Shown: one piece after another, positions 28,426 to 36,820 of the stretch | Position numbering within the stretch: the first letter of the stretch is position 1 | Layout of the letters: each line of letters begins with the position of its first letter | Assembly (NCBI GenBank): GCA_023436585.1 | Contig: JAEZIN010000018.1 | Coordinates: forward strand, 129,520 to 193,519 | DNA from: Bacillota bacterium | GTDB taxonomy: Bacteria > Bacillota > Clostridia > Christensenellales > Aristaeellaceae | Length of the DNA stretch: 64,000 nt | Direction of reading: 5' to 3' | The notes under the pieces: model-generated | Database searches by the model: none | What the model was told of the DNA's origin: nothing | What the model saw: the letters and a program-made list of their open reading frames with translations, nothing else | Position numbers and translations under genes: made by a program

Positions 28426-29684
28426 TAGCCGAGATCCTGTGCGTAGGCACGGAGCTTTTGATGGGTCAAATTGTAAACACCAACGCACAGTTTTTGAGCA
28501 GGCGGCTAAGCGAGTTGGGCGTTAGCTGCTACCACCACACCACTGTGGGCGACAACGATCTCCGGCTGCAGGCGGCCTACAAGCTGGCCCTGTCCCGGGC
28601 GGATGTGGTCATCACCTCCGGGGGCCTTGGCCCAACGGTGGATGATATCACCAAGCGTTCCGCCGCCAAGGTGCTGGATAAGCCTCTTGTGCTCCGCCCG
28701 GAAGCGGAGGAGATGGTAAGGGCGCGCTTTGCCCTCATATGCCGCCCCATGGCACAAAACAACCTGTCCCAGGCCATGTTCACCCCAGATACCACCGTAC
28801 TTTTCAACCCCAATGGTACGGCGCCGGGGGCCATGGTGCCCGCCGGGGAGGGAAAGGTGATTTTCCACCTGCCCGGGCCGCCCATCGAGCTGGAGCCCAT
28901 GTTTGACCTGCATATCGCGCCGTGGCTGCAAAACCACAGCCATATGTGCTTTGAAAGCCGGTACATCCGCATCTTCGGCATGGGCGAAAGCGATGTGGAT
29001 GTAAGGCTTGCCGACCTGGAGGAGATGGGCAACCCCACCCTGTCCCCCTATTGCTCTTTGGGCGAGGTGCAGCTTCGCGCCACCGCCGCCGCGGCCACGA
29101 AGGAAGAGGCCCTTGCGCTCCTTTTGCCCAGGGTGGAAGAAGTCAAAGCCCGCCTGGGCGATGTGGTCTACTCCGTGGACCCTGACAACAAGGGCTCCCT
29201 GGCCGCCTCCGCCATGGCCGCGCTGAAGGAAAAAGGGCTTACCGCGGCCGTAGCCGAGAGCCTCACCGGAGGGATGATCTGCGAAGCATTGACGAATGTA
29301 CCCGGCGCATCTGCCGTGCTATTGGGTGGGTTTATCACCTATACGGAGCAAATGAAGACCGGTATGCTGAACGTAAGCGAAGAACTCCTTCATGCCAATG
29401 GCGCGGTCAGCGAGGAATGCGCCAGGGCCATGGCGGAAAACGCGCTTAGAGTCGCCGGCAGTGATGTGGCCGTATCGGCCACCGGCTTTGCCGGCCCGGA
29501 CGGCGGAACGCCGGAAGCCCCCGTGGGCACCGTGTTCATCGGGCTGGCCACAAGGGAAGGCACCACCGTGACGAGGCTCCGGCTCGCCGGCAGCCGCCAC
29601 CGCATACGAACCATCGCCACACTGCACGCGCTCAATGCCCTGCGCCTTGGCGCATGGGCTTCAACCAATTCATTGCATTCATAA
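28422..29684 (+). CDS. cinA: CinA family protein (competence/damage-inducible, nicotinamide-nucleotide amidase domain)
   Basis: The 420-residue protein has the N-terminal MoaB/MogA-like domain (EILCVGTELLMGQIVNTNA, TSGGLGPTVDD), linked in homologues to ADP-ribose pyrophosphatase activity. The C-terminal CinA domain (AVAESLTGGMICEALTNVPG, GFAGPDGGTPEAPVGTVFIG) is linked to NMN deamidase activity. The start is fixed by the overlap with pgsA and GGAGGAG upstream. It directly precedes recA, as in many Firmicutes. Confidence 0.93.
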   Translation: MIAEILCVGTELLMGQIVNTNAQFLSRRLSELGVSCYHHTTVGDNDLRLQAAYKLALSRADVVITSGGLGPTVDDITKRSAAKVLDKPLVLRPEAEEMVRARFALICRPMAQNNLSQAMFTPDTTVLFNPNGTAPGAMVPAGEGKVIFHLPGPPIELEPMFDLHIAPWLQNHSHMCFESRYIRIFGMGESDVDVRLADLEEMGNPTLSPYCSLGEVQLRATAAAATKEEALALLLPRVEEVKARLGDVVYSVDPDNKGSLAASAMAALKEKGLTAAVAESLTGGMICEALTNVPGASAVLLGGFITYTEQMKTGMLNVSEELLHANGAVSEECARAMAENALRVAGSDVAVSATGFAGPDGGTPEAPVGTVFIGLATREGTTVTRLRLAGSRHRIRTIATLHALNALRLGAWASTNSLHS

Positions 29685-29702
29685 GAAAGGCGGGATCGCT
29701 CC

Positions 29703-30809
29703 ATGGCAAAGAAGGACACGCTGGAAAAGAAGGAACGGACACCCGAAAACGCCGCGCAAGAGGAAAAGCTTCGCGCTCTGGAATCCGCATTAAGCGCGCT
29801 GGACAAGCAGTTTGGCAAAGGCGCCGTGATGAAGCTGGGCGCTTCCGCCCGCAGCGGCGGCATTGAAGTGATTTCTACAGGCTGCCTGGATCTGGACATG
29901 GCGCTGGGCGTTGGCGGTTTGCCCCGTGGCCGCGTCGTAGAGATTTTCGGGCCTGAATCCTCCGGTAAGACCACCGTCGCATTGCACGTGGTGGCGGAGG
30001 CGCAAAAGAAGGGCGGCATTGCCGCGTTCGTGGACGCGGAACACGCTCTGGACCCCGCGTACGCCAAAAAGCTGGGCGTAAACATTGATGAGTTGTACAT
30101 CTCCCAGCCGGACACGGGCGAGCAGGCGCTGGAAATCGCCGAAGCGCTGGTCCGCTCCGGGGCAATTGATGTTGTCGTCATCGACTCCGTGGCCGCGCTG
30201 GTGCCCAAGGCAGAAATCGACGGCGAAATGGGCGACAGCTTCGTGGGCCTGCAGGCCAGGCTCATGAGCCAGGCGCTGCGCAAGCTGGCGGGTGTCATCT
30301 CCAAGACCAACGCCATCTGCATCTTCATTAACCAGCTCCGCGAAAAGGTCGGCGTCATGTACGGCAATCCGGAGACGACGCCAGGCGGCCGAGCCTTGAA
30401 GTTCTACGCCAGCGTACGCCTGGATGTGCGCAAGGGCGAGCAGCTTAAAACGGGCGCGGATGTCATCGGCAACCGAACCAAGGTAAAGGTGGTCAAGAAC
30501 AAGGTGGCGCCACCCTTCCGTGTCTGTGAGTTTGACATCGTCTTTGGCCAGGGCATCAGCAAGGAAGGCTCGATCCTGGATATGGCCGTGGTCAGGGACA
30601 TCATTCACAAGAGCGGCGCGTGGTTCAGCTATAACGACCAGCGCATAGGCCAGGGCCGCGAAAGCGCCAAGCAATACCTGAAGGAGAACCCGGAAGTGGC
30701 CCGCGAAGTCGAAAGCCTCATCCGCCAGGAAATGCTCAATGCTGCGGCAGCCGTTTTGCCGCCGGCGGACAGCGATGACGATGACCCCTCCCTGTTGGAC
30801 GAGGAATAA
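29703..30809 (+). CDS. recA: Recombinase RecA
   Basis: The 368-residue protein is the DNA strand-exchange ATPase that also triggers LexA cleavage. Walker A is GPESSGKTT at 83-91, and the recognised block KALGVNxD-like (KKLGVNIDELYISQPDTGEQ) and loop regions follow, ending with an acidic tail (SDDDDPSLLDEE). It is the last gene of the rimO-pgsA-cinA-recA unit and is followed by a terminator. No SOS box was evident in the 18-base gap before it, consistent with transcription from upstream. Confidence 0.97.
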   Translation: MAKKDTLEKKERTPENAAQEEKLRALESALSALDKQFGKGAVMKLGASARSGGIEVISTGCLDLDMALGVGGLPRGRVVEIFGPESSGKTTVALHVVAEAQKKGGIAAFVDAEHALDPAYAKKLGVNIDELYISQPDTGEQALEIAEALVRSGAIDVVVIDSVAALVPKAEIDGEMGDSFVGLQARLMSQALRKLAGVISKTNAICIFINQLREKVGVMYGNPETTPGGRALKFYASVRLDVRKGEQLKTGADVIGNRTKVKVVKNKVAPPFRVCEFDIVFGQGISKEGSILDMAVVRDIIHKSGAWFSYNDQRIGQGRESAKQYLKENPEVAREVESLIRQEMLNAAAAVLPPADSDDDDPSLLDEE

Positions 30810-30827
30810 TCCACGCACAGCAATGAA

Positions 30828-30857
30828 AACGGCGGCAGTCGATCGACTGCCGCCGTT
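30828..30857 (+). terminator. Palindromic terminator after recA
   Basis: A perfect 30-base palindrome (arms AACGGCGGCAGTCGA and TCGACTGCCGCCGTT) follows the recA stop codon by 18 bases, with a short GTTTG tail. Confidence 0.7.
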
Positions 30858-30884
30858 GTTTGCAAATGAAATTGGCATACCCGC

Positions 30885-31007
30885 GACAGCTTCCCCTTAA
30901 GGGAAAGCTGTCGACGAAGTCGACTGATGAGGCGGCTCTCTCAAACAAGCATCTGAAGAATGACACCTCATCCGGCACTGTGTGCCCCCTTCCCCTCAAG
31001 GGGAAGG
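30885..31007. repeat. Palindromic intergenic repeat element (MITE/REP-like)
   Basis: About 120 bases are built of nested hairpins. These are GACAGCTT...AAGCTGTC (30885-30912), GTCGAC-GAA-GTCGAC (30910-30924), GATGAGG (30926-30932) pairing with CCTCATC (30966-30972), GGCAC-TGT-GTGCC (30974-30986) and CCTTCCCC-TCAA-GGGGAAGG (30988-31007). No coding potential is seen. The style recalls short palindromic repeats scattered in gut Clostridia genomes; copy number cannot be checked here. Confidence 0.65.
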
Positions 31008-31033
31008 CATGGTCTGCGCTGAGTACTGAAGCC

Positions 31034-31726
31034 TCAGTAGGTTACATCCGCCATCTTGATATAGGCGACAGCATCCTTGTAGCGGATCACATACCATTCG
31101 CCTTCGGAACCCAGTATCTCAACTGCCGTGCCCGCGTTCAGCGTCTGCACGGAATTCCAGCTGGAGGCGGGTCCGGTGCGCGTGGTGGTGCGGTTTACAA
31201 CAGTGCCGGCGATAGGCGACGCGGATGTCCAGGCGGCAAGGTCCTCATCCAGCCATACCTTGGCCGACTTGGGAATGGATGCCGCGGCTTCCCGCAGGCT
31301 CACCACCCAATACCTGTCCAGCTGCGCGATCACCGTCAGCCGCGTGTATTTGGTCAGGGAGCCAACCCGCTTGCTGCCGGAAGCCGGGTACGCATAAGCC
31401 GCCGTGCTGCTGTTGCGCAGCGTGATATGCATGGGGTTTTCCACCACATAATAGTTGAGCAGCCAGCCGTTGATGGTCTGCACGGTTTTTTCGTCAAAGT
31501 AGGCGATATACAGCCAGTCTTCCCAGCGGTCCAATATCTCGAACGTGTCGCCGTTGCTAAGGCTTTTGATGGTTTTAGAACTGGTAGTATGGTTTTCCCG
31601 CAGGGAAACGTTCTGGCTGACAACCTCACCCGTCTCCGCATCGGGCACATCCGCCCACGCGGTCAGCGCCGCCGACATCAGCATGACGGCCATCAATAGC
31701 GCCGCGAGCAATGCCTTCCTCTTCAT
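31034..31726 (-). CDS. Secreted protein with bacterial SH3 domains (230 aa)
   Basis: A signal peptide (MKRKALLAALLMAVMLMSAA, cleavage near AWA) is followed by about three SH3b-like modules. Marker stretches are VSLRENHTTSSKTIKSLSNG, LTKYTRLTVIAQLDRYWVVS and TRTGPASSWNSVQTLNAG, with WLYIAYF and WYVIRYKDAVAYIKM closing two modules. No enzymatic domain is attached. A cell-wall-binding or extracellular role is likely. It is transcribed alone and converges with recA. It is the second SH3-only secreted protein in the window, after the larger one at 10.6 kb, but is not a close copy. Confidence 0.8.
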   Translation of the reverse strand: MKRKALLAALLMAVMLMSAALTAWADVPDAETGEVVSQNVSLRENHTTSSKTIKSLSNGDTFEILDRWEDWLYIAYFDEKTVQTINGWLLNYYVVENPMHITLRNSSTAAYAYPASGSKRVGSLTKYTRLTVIAQLDRYWVVSLREAAASIPKSAKVWLDEDLAAWTSASPIAGTVVNRTTTRTGPASSWNSVQTLNAGTAVEILGSEGEWYVIRYKDAVAYIKMADVTY

Positions 31727-31956
31727 GAAAATACCTCCCTTTATTATACTTGTTCTGTCTTTTGCTGTAATAGGTCCCGCGTCATGCGGGATACATCCAT
31801 CTAACGCTTAACATATGCAAATTCTTGCCGCTTTTGGAAAAACAATTCACATTTTCCTGCCTGCCAATAAAGACAGCTTTGTCTATACCGCCGCATTATC
31901 TTTATGCAAATTGCCCTTACTACGGTCATGGATTTTCTGCAATGAAACGATTTTTC

Positions 31957-31985
31957 TTGACAGATGAAGTGCTGGCCGTTACAAT
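31957..31985 (+). promoter_or_regulatory. Strong sigma-A promoter upstream of rny
   Basis: TTGACA, 17 bases, TACAAT lie 460 bases before the rny start codon, far more than a normal leader needs. Confidence 0.75.
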
Positions 31986-32350
31986 GATTATGATCGGCTG
32001 AAAAGGTGTTTCTTCCGTGCTGAACGAAGAGGTGCCTGCGCTGTTTTTCGTATAAAGCAACCATTCCTTTTCTTCTCCGTTGCGGGGCATTTTTGGTCCC
32101 GGTGCGGTTTGTATGGAAGAGCAGGCGGATGGCAGGATAAGGGGCGGGAACAAGAAATTTCCCGGTCCCAGTTTTTCCGTCAATTGGACAAAGCATTGTC
32201 CGCCGCCTGATATCGGCATAACAGCAAAATGGTGAATGCCTGCGCATTCCCGTTTATGTGAATAGTGTGTTGGGTAGGTTTCTCCCGGCGCATGCAGGTG
32301 TGCAGATCGACCAGCAAACAGATGAACCCATGGTGCGCGAAAAAACAGCC

Positions 32351-32380
32351 AGCCGTGCAGGTATTGCCTGTACGGCTTTC
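32351..32380 (+). terminator. Terminator-like hairpin upstream of rny
   Basis: The arms AGCCGTGCAGG and CCTGTACGGCT pair fully with one G-U around a 4-base loop, followed by TTTCGTCGTT. It lies about 65 bases before the rny start and could end the upstream RNA or attenuate rny. Confidence 0.55.
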
Positions 32381-32443
32381 GTCGTTCCCTAAAGGTCTTG
32401 GACTCACGTATAGAAGAAATTTGCAAAAAGGGAGGGAATCGCA

Positions 32444-33985
32444 TTGGAATGGTTATGGATCGTTCTGGCCGCCATCATTGCAGCGGCCATCGGCGTGGGA
32501 GCCGGTTATATCTACCGCAAGAACGCCGCCGAAAAAAAGATAGGGCGGGCTGAGGAATACGCCAAAAATTTACTTGATGACGCCATGCGCAAGGCGGATG
32601 AAAAGAAAAAGGAAACCGTTCTGGAAGCCAAAGAAGAAGTGCTCAAGCTGAAAACCGAACTGGACAGGGAAATCAGGGACCGCCGCACAGAACTGCAGCG
32701 CAACGAAAGACGCATGATCCAGCGGGAAGAAACGCTGGACAAGAAGCTGGATAACCTGGAAGCCCGGGAAGAGGGCCTGAACAAGAAACAGACGCAGATT
32801 CAAAAGCTCCAGGAGGAGGCGGAAGATTTCCACAACCGCCAGTTTACCGAGCTGGAGCGCATCGCCGGCATGACACAGGACGAAGCCAGGCAGATGCTCA
32901 CTGACCGCATCCAGAAGGAAGCATTTCACGACGCCGCCGCCATGGTGCGTGACATTGAAAGCCGCGCCAAGGAAGAGGGCGAGAAAAAAGCCCGCAACAT
33001 CATCGCGCTGGCCATACAAAAATGCGCCGCCGACCATGTGGCGGAGAGCACCGTATCGGTCATCACCCTGCCCAACGATGACATGAAGGGCCGCATTATC
33101 GGCCGTGAGGGCCGCAACATACGCGCCCTGGAAACGGCCACAGGCGTCGACCTCATCATCGACGATACCCCCGAAGCCGTAATCGTATCCGCGTTTGACC
33201 CCGTGCGCCGGGAAGTGGCCCGGATCGCCGTGGAAAAATTGATCATGGACGGCCGCATCCACCCCGCCCGCATCGAGGAAATGGTGGATAAGGCCCGCAA
33301 GGAAGTAGACAATCAGATCCGGGAGGCTGGCGAGCAGGCCGTGTTTGAAACCAACCAGCACGGCATACACCACGAGCTGGTCAAGATCCTGGGCCGTTTG
33401 AAATACCGCACCAGCTACGGTCAAAACGTACTGAAGCATTCCATCGAAGTATCCCACCTGGCGGGCCTCATGGCCGCTGAGCTGGGCGCCGATGTGGCCC
33501 TGGCCAAGCGCGCCGGCCTTCTGCATGACATCGGCAAGGCCGTGGACCATGAGCAGGAAGGCACCCACGTATCCATCGGCGGCGAATTGGCCCGCAAATA
33601 CCGGGAAAGCGCCGATGTGATCCACGCCATCCTGGCCCATCACAACGATGTAGAGCCCCAAACCATTGAGGCTGTGCTGGTCCAGGCCGCGGACGCCATT
33701 TCCGCCGCAAGGCCTGGCGCCCGCCGCGAGTCGCTGGAGAACTATATCAAGCGCCTGGAGAAGCTGGAAGAAATCGCAAACTCCTTCACCGGCGTGGAAA
33801 AGTGCTTTGCCATCCAATCCGGCCGCGAAGTGCGCATCATGGTCAAGCCCGACGATGTCACCGACGAGGGCACGAAGGTGTTGGCCAAGGAAATCGCCAA
33901 GCGGATCGAAAAGGAACTGGAGTATCCCGGCCAGATCCGCGTAAACGTGATCCGGGAGACCAGAAGCACGGAATTCGCCAAGTAA
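32444..33985 (+). CDS. rny: Ribonuclease Y
   Basis: The 513-residue endoribonuclease starts mRNA decay in Firmicutes and sits on the membrane. The N-terminal helix (VLAAIIAAAIGVGAGYIYR) is followed by a long coiled coil (about residues 30-190). A KH domain (GRIIGREGRNIRALE, near 215) and an HD domain with LLHDIGKAVDHE (His361/Asp362) come next. The start is a TTG with GGAGG eight bases upstream; the neighbouring ATG is out of frame. A terminator follows. The long leader may regulate it. Confidence 0.96.
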   Translation: MEWLWIVLAAIIAAAIGVGAGYIYRKNAAEKKIGRAEEYAKNLLDDAMRKADEKKKETVLEAKEEVLKLKTELDREIRDRRTELQRNERRMIQREETLDKKLDNLEAREEGLNKKQTQIQKLQEEAEDFHNRQFTELERIAGMTQDEARQMLTDRIQKEAFHDAAAMVRDIESRAKEEGEKKARNIIALAIQKCAADHVAESTVSVITLPNDDMKGRIIGREGRNIRALETATGVDLIIDDTPEAVIVSAFDPVRREVARIAVEKLIMDGRIHPARIEEMVDKARKEVDNQIREAGEQAVFETNQHGIHHELVKILGRLKYRTSYGQNVLKHSIEVSHLAGLMAAELGADVALAKRAGLLHDIGKAVDHEQEGTHVSIGGELARKYRESADVIHAILAHHNDVEPQTIEAVLVQAADAISAARPGARRESLENYIKRLEKLEEIANSFTGVEKCFAIQSGREVRIMVKPDDVTDEGTKVLAKEIAKRIEKELEYPGQIRVNVIRETRSTEFAK

Positions 33986-34000
33986 TACATAGGACCATAC

Positions 34001-34030
34001 AAGCCGGAAAGCAGTTGCTTTCCGGCTTTT
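34001..34030 (+). terminator. Intrinsic terminator after rny
   Basis: The arms AAGCCGGAAAGC and GCTTTCCGGCTT form a perfect 12-bp stem with a 4-base loop, followed by TTTTAAATT. Confidence 0.85.
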
Positions 34031-34078
34031 AAATTGGCCTCCGGTTGATGTGGGCGATTTACTTATAAGCCGTTCAGG

Positions 34079-34168
34079 GTAGCCGGGGGCTTGCTCCCGC
34101 CGCACGCGCCAGCTTCACATGCATTGACCTGCTCCTTGCACAAACGGCGGGAGCAAGCCCCCGGCTAC
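34079..34168. repeat. 24-bp perfect inverted repeat, MITE-like
   Basis: Two arms (34079-34102 and 34145-34168, beginning GTAGCCGGGGGC and ending GCCCCCGGCTAC) are perfect 24-base complements around a 42-base spacer. The right side is followed by eight T residues. It lies between rny and a convergent GNAT gene. It may be a small mobile repeat or an unusual long-loop terminator. Confidence 0.7.
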
Positions 34169-34240
34169 ACATATTTTTTTTGATTTGATTATACTTGCGT
34201 CCAGCAATGTTGTCCATGATTACGAAAGTGATTATGAATG

Positions 34241-34780
34241 TCAGGCGTTGCGCAGCACGCTTATAAACCCATCCAGTATATCATGGCTATAGCGAAAGCC
34301 TTTGTCCTGATAGAACTTCATAGCCTGGGTGTTGCCATTGGAAACGAATATGAACAAGTCTTTTACATTTTGTGCGTTCAGCCAATCCATTGACCTTTCA
34401 AACAAGATGCTGCCGATGCCCTTGCCACGGTAATCATCTCTTATATAAAACTGGGAAAGGCAGCCGATAAAATCGCCCTCTACGGAATCGAAATCGAAGA
34501 ATGAATCGCACTTAAGCGTTGCAAAATTGCTGGTATAGATTTGCTTAGGCGCGATATTGCTGTAGGCGTAACCCACTACATGATCGTCATCGTAAGCGGC
34601 AATGAGGAAATTGGCCTTGGCACTTTTTAAGGATGGAAGCATCCTTGATTCGAAGCTCATGGCGTCAAAGAACTCAGGACGGATAAAAGCCTTTGATTTT
34701 TGATATGTCATCATCTCGTTGCACAGATCCCTGACAAGATACGAATCTTGTTCCTTCAGTACCTCATATCGGATGGCCAC
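34241..34780 (-). CDS. GNAT family N-acetyltransferase
   Basis: The 179-residue protein has the GNAT fold, with CLSQFYIRDDYRGKGIGSILF giving the acetyl-CoA loop R-G-K-G-I-G and the terminal NTQAMKFYQDKGFRYS motif. The GTG start is set by GGAGGAG at good spacing. The gene is clearly richer in A+T than ispDF next to it, which hints at a separate origin. The acceptor substrate is unknown. Confidence 0.85.
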   Translation of the reverse strand: MAIRYEVLKEQDSYLVRDLCNEMMTYQKSKAFIRPEFFDAMSFESRMLPSLKSAKANFLIAAYDDDHVVGYAYSNIAPKQIYTSNFATLKCDSFFDFDSVEGDFIGCLSQFYIRDDYRGKGIGSILFERSMDWLNAQNVKDLFIFVSNGNTQAMKFYQDKGFRYSHDILDGFISVLRNA

Positions 34781-34821
34781 GGCATCTCCTCCGGTTCCCT
34801 TTTGCATGTTGCAAGCTTAGG

Positions 34822-36009
34822 CTATCGCTGCATCAGCAGACACACAGCTTGGGCACTGATGCCCTTCTCCTCGCCTTCGAAGCCCAGGTGCTCTGTGGTG
34901 GTGGCCTTGATGTTCACGCGGTCCTGGGGGATATCCAGCGCCTTGGCGGCGTTATCCCGCATGATCGCGATATATGGGGCCAGCTTGGGCCGCTGGGCCA
35001 CGATGGTCACATCCGCGTTGCATACCTGAAAGCCCTTGCTTTTTACAAGCCGGATGACATGCTCTAGCAGCAGCAGCGAGGAGATGCCCTTGTAGGTGTT
35101 GTCGCTGTCAGGAAAATGCTTTCCGATATCCCCCAAGGCCGCGGCGCCCAGCAGCGCATCCATCAGCGCGTGCAGCGCCACATCGGCGTCACTGTGGCCC
35201 AGCAAGCCTGTTTCATGAGGGATTTCCACCCCGCAGAGGATGAGCTTGCGGCCTTTCACCAACTGATGCACATCATACCCCTGGCCAACGCGCAGTGAAG
35301 AAGGAGGACCTCCCTCGCTTTGCTTGAGGGCAGCCTCCGCCATAAGCATATCCTCCGGCGTGGTGATTTTCAAATTGGCATAATCCCCTTGCGTGAGCCT
35401 TACGGGAATGCCCAGCGCTTCCACCAGGCCGGCATCGTCGGTGGCTAATATCCCCGCCTCCCGGGCGTGATCATGGGCCTTTGCAAGAATGCTTTTCAAG
35501 AAGCCTTGGGGCGTCTGCACGGCGCGGAGCTGTGCCCTTTCGGGCGTGGAGCGCACCGTATTCTGCGCGTCCACCTGTTTGATGGTGTCCTTGACGGCTA
35601 CGGCAGCCACGCCTGTGCCATGTTCCCCGACCGAAGCTATGACCCGCCCGATGGCCTCCCCTGTTATCAGCGGCCTGGCGGCGTCATGAACAAGCACCAC
35701 CGATTCACCCGGAGAAAGCAGCTTCAATCCGTTTAATACGGAATCCTGCCTCTCCGGCCCGCCGTAGGCAAAGGCTGATACGGAGTCCAGCAGCCCATAG
35801 GACTTTAGGAGCTCTCTTGCCCGCTCTTCCTCCTCAGGCTTTATGACAAGCACCAACGCATCGCACAGCCCTTGGAAGGCCCTTACGCTGCGGCAAAGGA
35901 CGGGCATGTCGCCAAGGGGCAGAAACACCTTGTTCTCCCCCACCTGCATCCTTTTGCCCGATCCCGCGGCCAGCAATATCACTTCGGTGCGCATGGCTTG
36001 CCCTTTCAT
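34822..36009 (-). CDS. ispDF: Bifunctional IspD/IspF (MEP pathway)
   Basis: The 395-residue fusion carries two MEP-pathway enzymes. The N-terminal IspD (2-C-methylerythritol 4-phosphate cytidylyltransferase) shows ILLAAGSGKRM and VLVHDAARPLI. The C-terminal IspF (MECDP synthase) from about residue 240 shows RVGQGYDVHQL with metal-binding Asp/His, GHSDADVALHALMDALLGA and DIGKHFPDSD. The first ATG overlaps the stop of the S4 gene as TGATG and has GGGAG eight bases upstream; an ATG five codons later (35994) is an alternative. IspE does not appear nearby. dxr and ispG lie later in the window. Confidence 0.95.
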   Translation of the reverse strand: MKGQAMRTEVILLAAGSGKRMQVGENKVFLPLGDMPVLCRSVRAFQGLCDALVLVIKPEEEERARELLKSYGLLDSVSAFAYGGPERQDSVLNGLKLLSPGESVVLVHDAARPLITGEAIGRVIASVGEHGTGVAAVAVKDTIKQVDAQNTVRSTPERAQLRAVQTPQGFLKSILAKAHDHAREAGILATDDAGLVEALGIPVRLTQGDYANLKITTPEDMLMAEAALKQSEGGPPSSLRVGQGYDVHQLVKGRKLILCGVEIPHETGLLGHSDADVALHALMDALLGAAALGDIGKHFPDSDNTYKGISSLLLLEHVIRLVKSKGFQVCNADVTIVAQRPKLAPYIAIMRDNAAKALDIPQDRVNIKATTTEHLGFEGEEKGISAQAVCLLMQR

Positions 36010-36281
36010 CAGTTCCGCTCCCTGGCTACCGTCTCATCCTCCTGGAGCACCTTGTACATGAGCGACGCGCCTTCCTTGCGGACATGCTCCAGGATGGACA
36101 CGATCTCATACCTTCCGTACCGGTCGCCAAAGCGGATCTCCAACAGATCCCCTTCTTTCACCTCTGCCCCCGGCTTGGCCGTCTTGCCGTTCAGGGATAC
36201 GCGCCCCCCGGAGCAGGCATCATTGGCCACCGTCCGCCTTTTTATGATGCGGGATACCTTCAAATACTTATCCAGACGCAT
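36009..36281 (-). CDS. S4-domain RNA-binding protein (RqcP/HslR-like)
   Basis: The 90-residue protein is a single S4 domain (MRLDKYLKVSRIIKRRTVAN, GRVSLNGKTAKPGAEVKEGD) with the length and motif of RqcP (YabO) and Hsp15. In Firmicutes RqcP works with RqcH in ribosome-associated quality control, adding C-terminal alanine tails on stalled 50S subunits. Its place in the spoVT-spoVB-mazG-hup-S4 order supports RqcP. The ATG is chosen over an upstream TTG because GAGG lies six bases before it. Confidence 0.88.
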   Translation of the reverse strand: MRLDKYLKVSRIIKRRTVANDACSGGRVSLNGKTAKPGAEVKEGDLLEIRFGDRYGRYEIVSILEHVRKEGASLMYKVLQEDETVARERN

Positions 36282-36336
36282 GAAATACCTCAACCTTCAA
36301 GGCGATTGAAATTTGATTGTTTCAGGTGCTTGCACC

Positions 36337-36367
36337 CAAAAACGCCCATGCGAAACCGCACGGACGT
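36337..36367 (-). terminator. Intrinsic terminator after hup
   Basis: On the minus strand an 11-bp stem with two G-U pairs (ACGTCCGTGCG and CGCATGGGCGT) and a GTTT loop is followed by TTTTT. It lies about 40 bases past the hup stop codon. Confidence 0.8.
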
Positions 36368-36407
36368 TCCTGATTTGATCATATACCAACCATGTTTGAG
36401 GCTGATA

Positions 36408-36683
36408 TTATTCGTTGACGGTGTCCTTCAGCGCCTTGCCGGGCTTGAAAACGGGGGCCTTGGAGGCGTCAATCTTGATCTCCTCGCCGGTGCGGGGATT
36501 GCGGGCGGTGCGGGCGGGTCTCTCCTTCACTTCGAAAGAGCCAAAGCCGACGATCTGAACCTTTTCGCCAGCTTTGAGGGAGTCACTGATGACTTCCACC
36601 ACAGCATTAATGACCTTTTCCGCGTCCTTTTTGGTCAGGCCGGTTTTGGCGACGATGGCGCTGGACAGTTCTGCTTTGTTCAT
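36408..36683 (-). CDS. hup: HU family DNA-binding protein
   Basis: The 91-residue protein has the full HU/IHF signature (MNKAELSSAIVAKTGLTKKD; GFGSFEVKERPARTARNPRTGEEI), including the DNA-binding beta arm RTARNPRTG. HU is the main histone-like protein of Firmicutes and bends DNA as a homodimer. AGGAGG precedes the ATG at ideal spacing. A terminator follows, so it can be made at high level on its own. Confidence 0.97.
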   Translation of the reverse strand: MNKAELSSAIVAKTGLTKKDAEKVINAVVEVISDSLKAGEKVQIVGFGSFEVKERPARTARNPRTGEEIKIDASKAPVFKPGKALKDTVNE

Positions 36684-36820
36684 GAAAGTACCTCCTCGTT
36701 TTTACCATGATGTATGATGGATTTTCTTTATTGGGATCACCTGAACCTATATTCGCCTCCATCCGGCAATTTCCTTCCGGAAAGCGGATGCGAAGCGGAT
36801 ACCATTGAAAAAGCGTGGAT

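Larger units (their letters stand above)
31727..32443 (+). ncRNA. Promoter-led noncoding interval before rny; candidate structured RNA
   Basis: These 717 bases hold no convincing gene. A near-perfect sigma-A promoter lies at 31957-31985. The predicted transcript from about 31992 contains several hairpins: TCTTC/GAAGA at about 32011-32030, GCCTGC (about 32034) pairing with GCAGGC (about 32121), GGACAA/TTGTCC near 32186-32201 and GAATGC/GCATTC near 32234-32249. A terminator-like hairpin ends near 32380. It could be an independent small RNA (6S-like size) or a long rny leader. No Rfam family can be assigned by eye. Confidence 0.45.

Noticed and set aside
29790..30878. 362-codon minus-strand ORF antisense to recA
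   Set aside because: It covers recA and its terminator palindrome; codon pattern follows recA, not this frame.
31926..32444. 172-residue minus-strand ORF upstream of rny
   Set aside because: Composition is unlike a folded protein, no ribosome binding site is placed for it, and it runs antisense through the promoter and hairpins of the noncoding interval.
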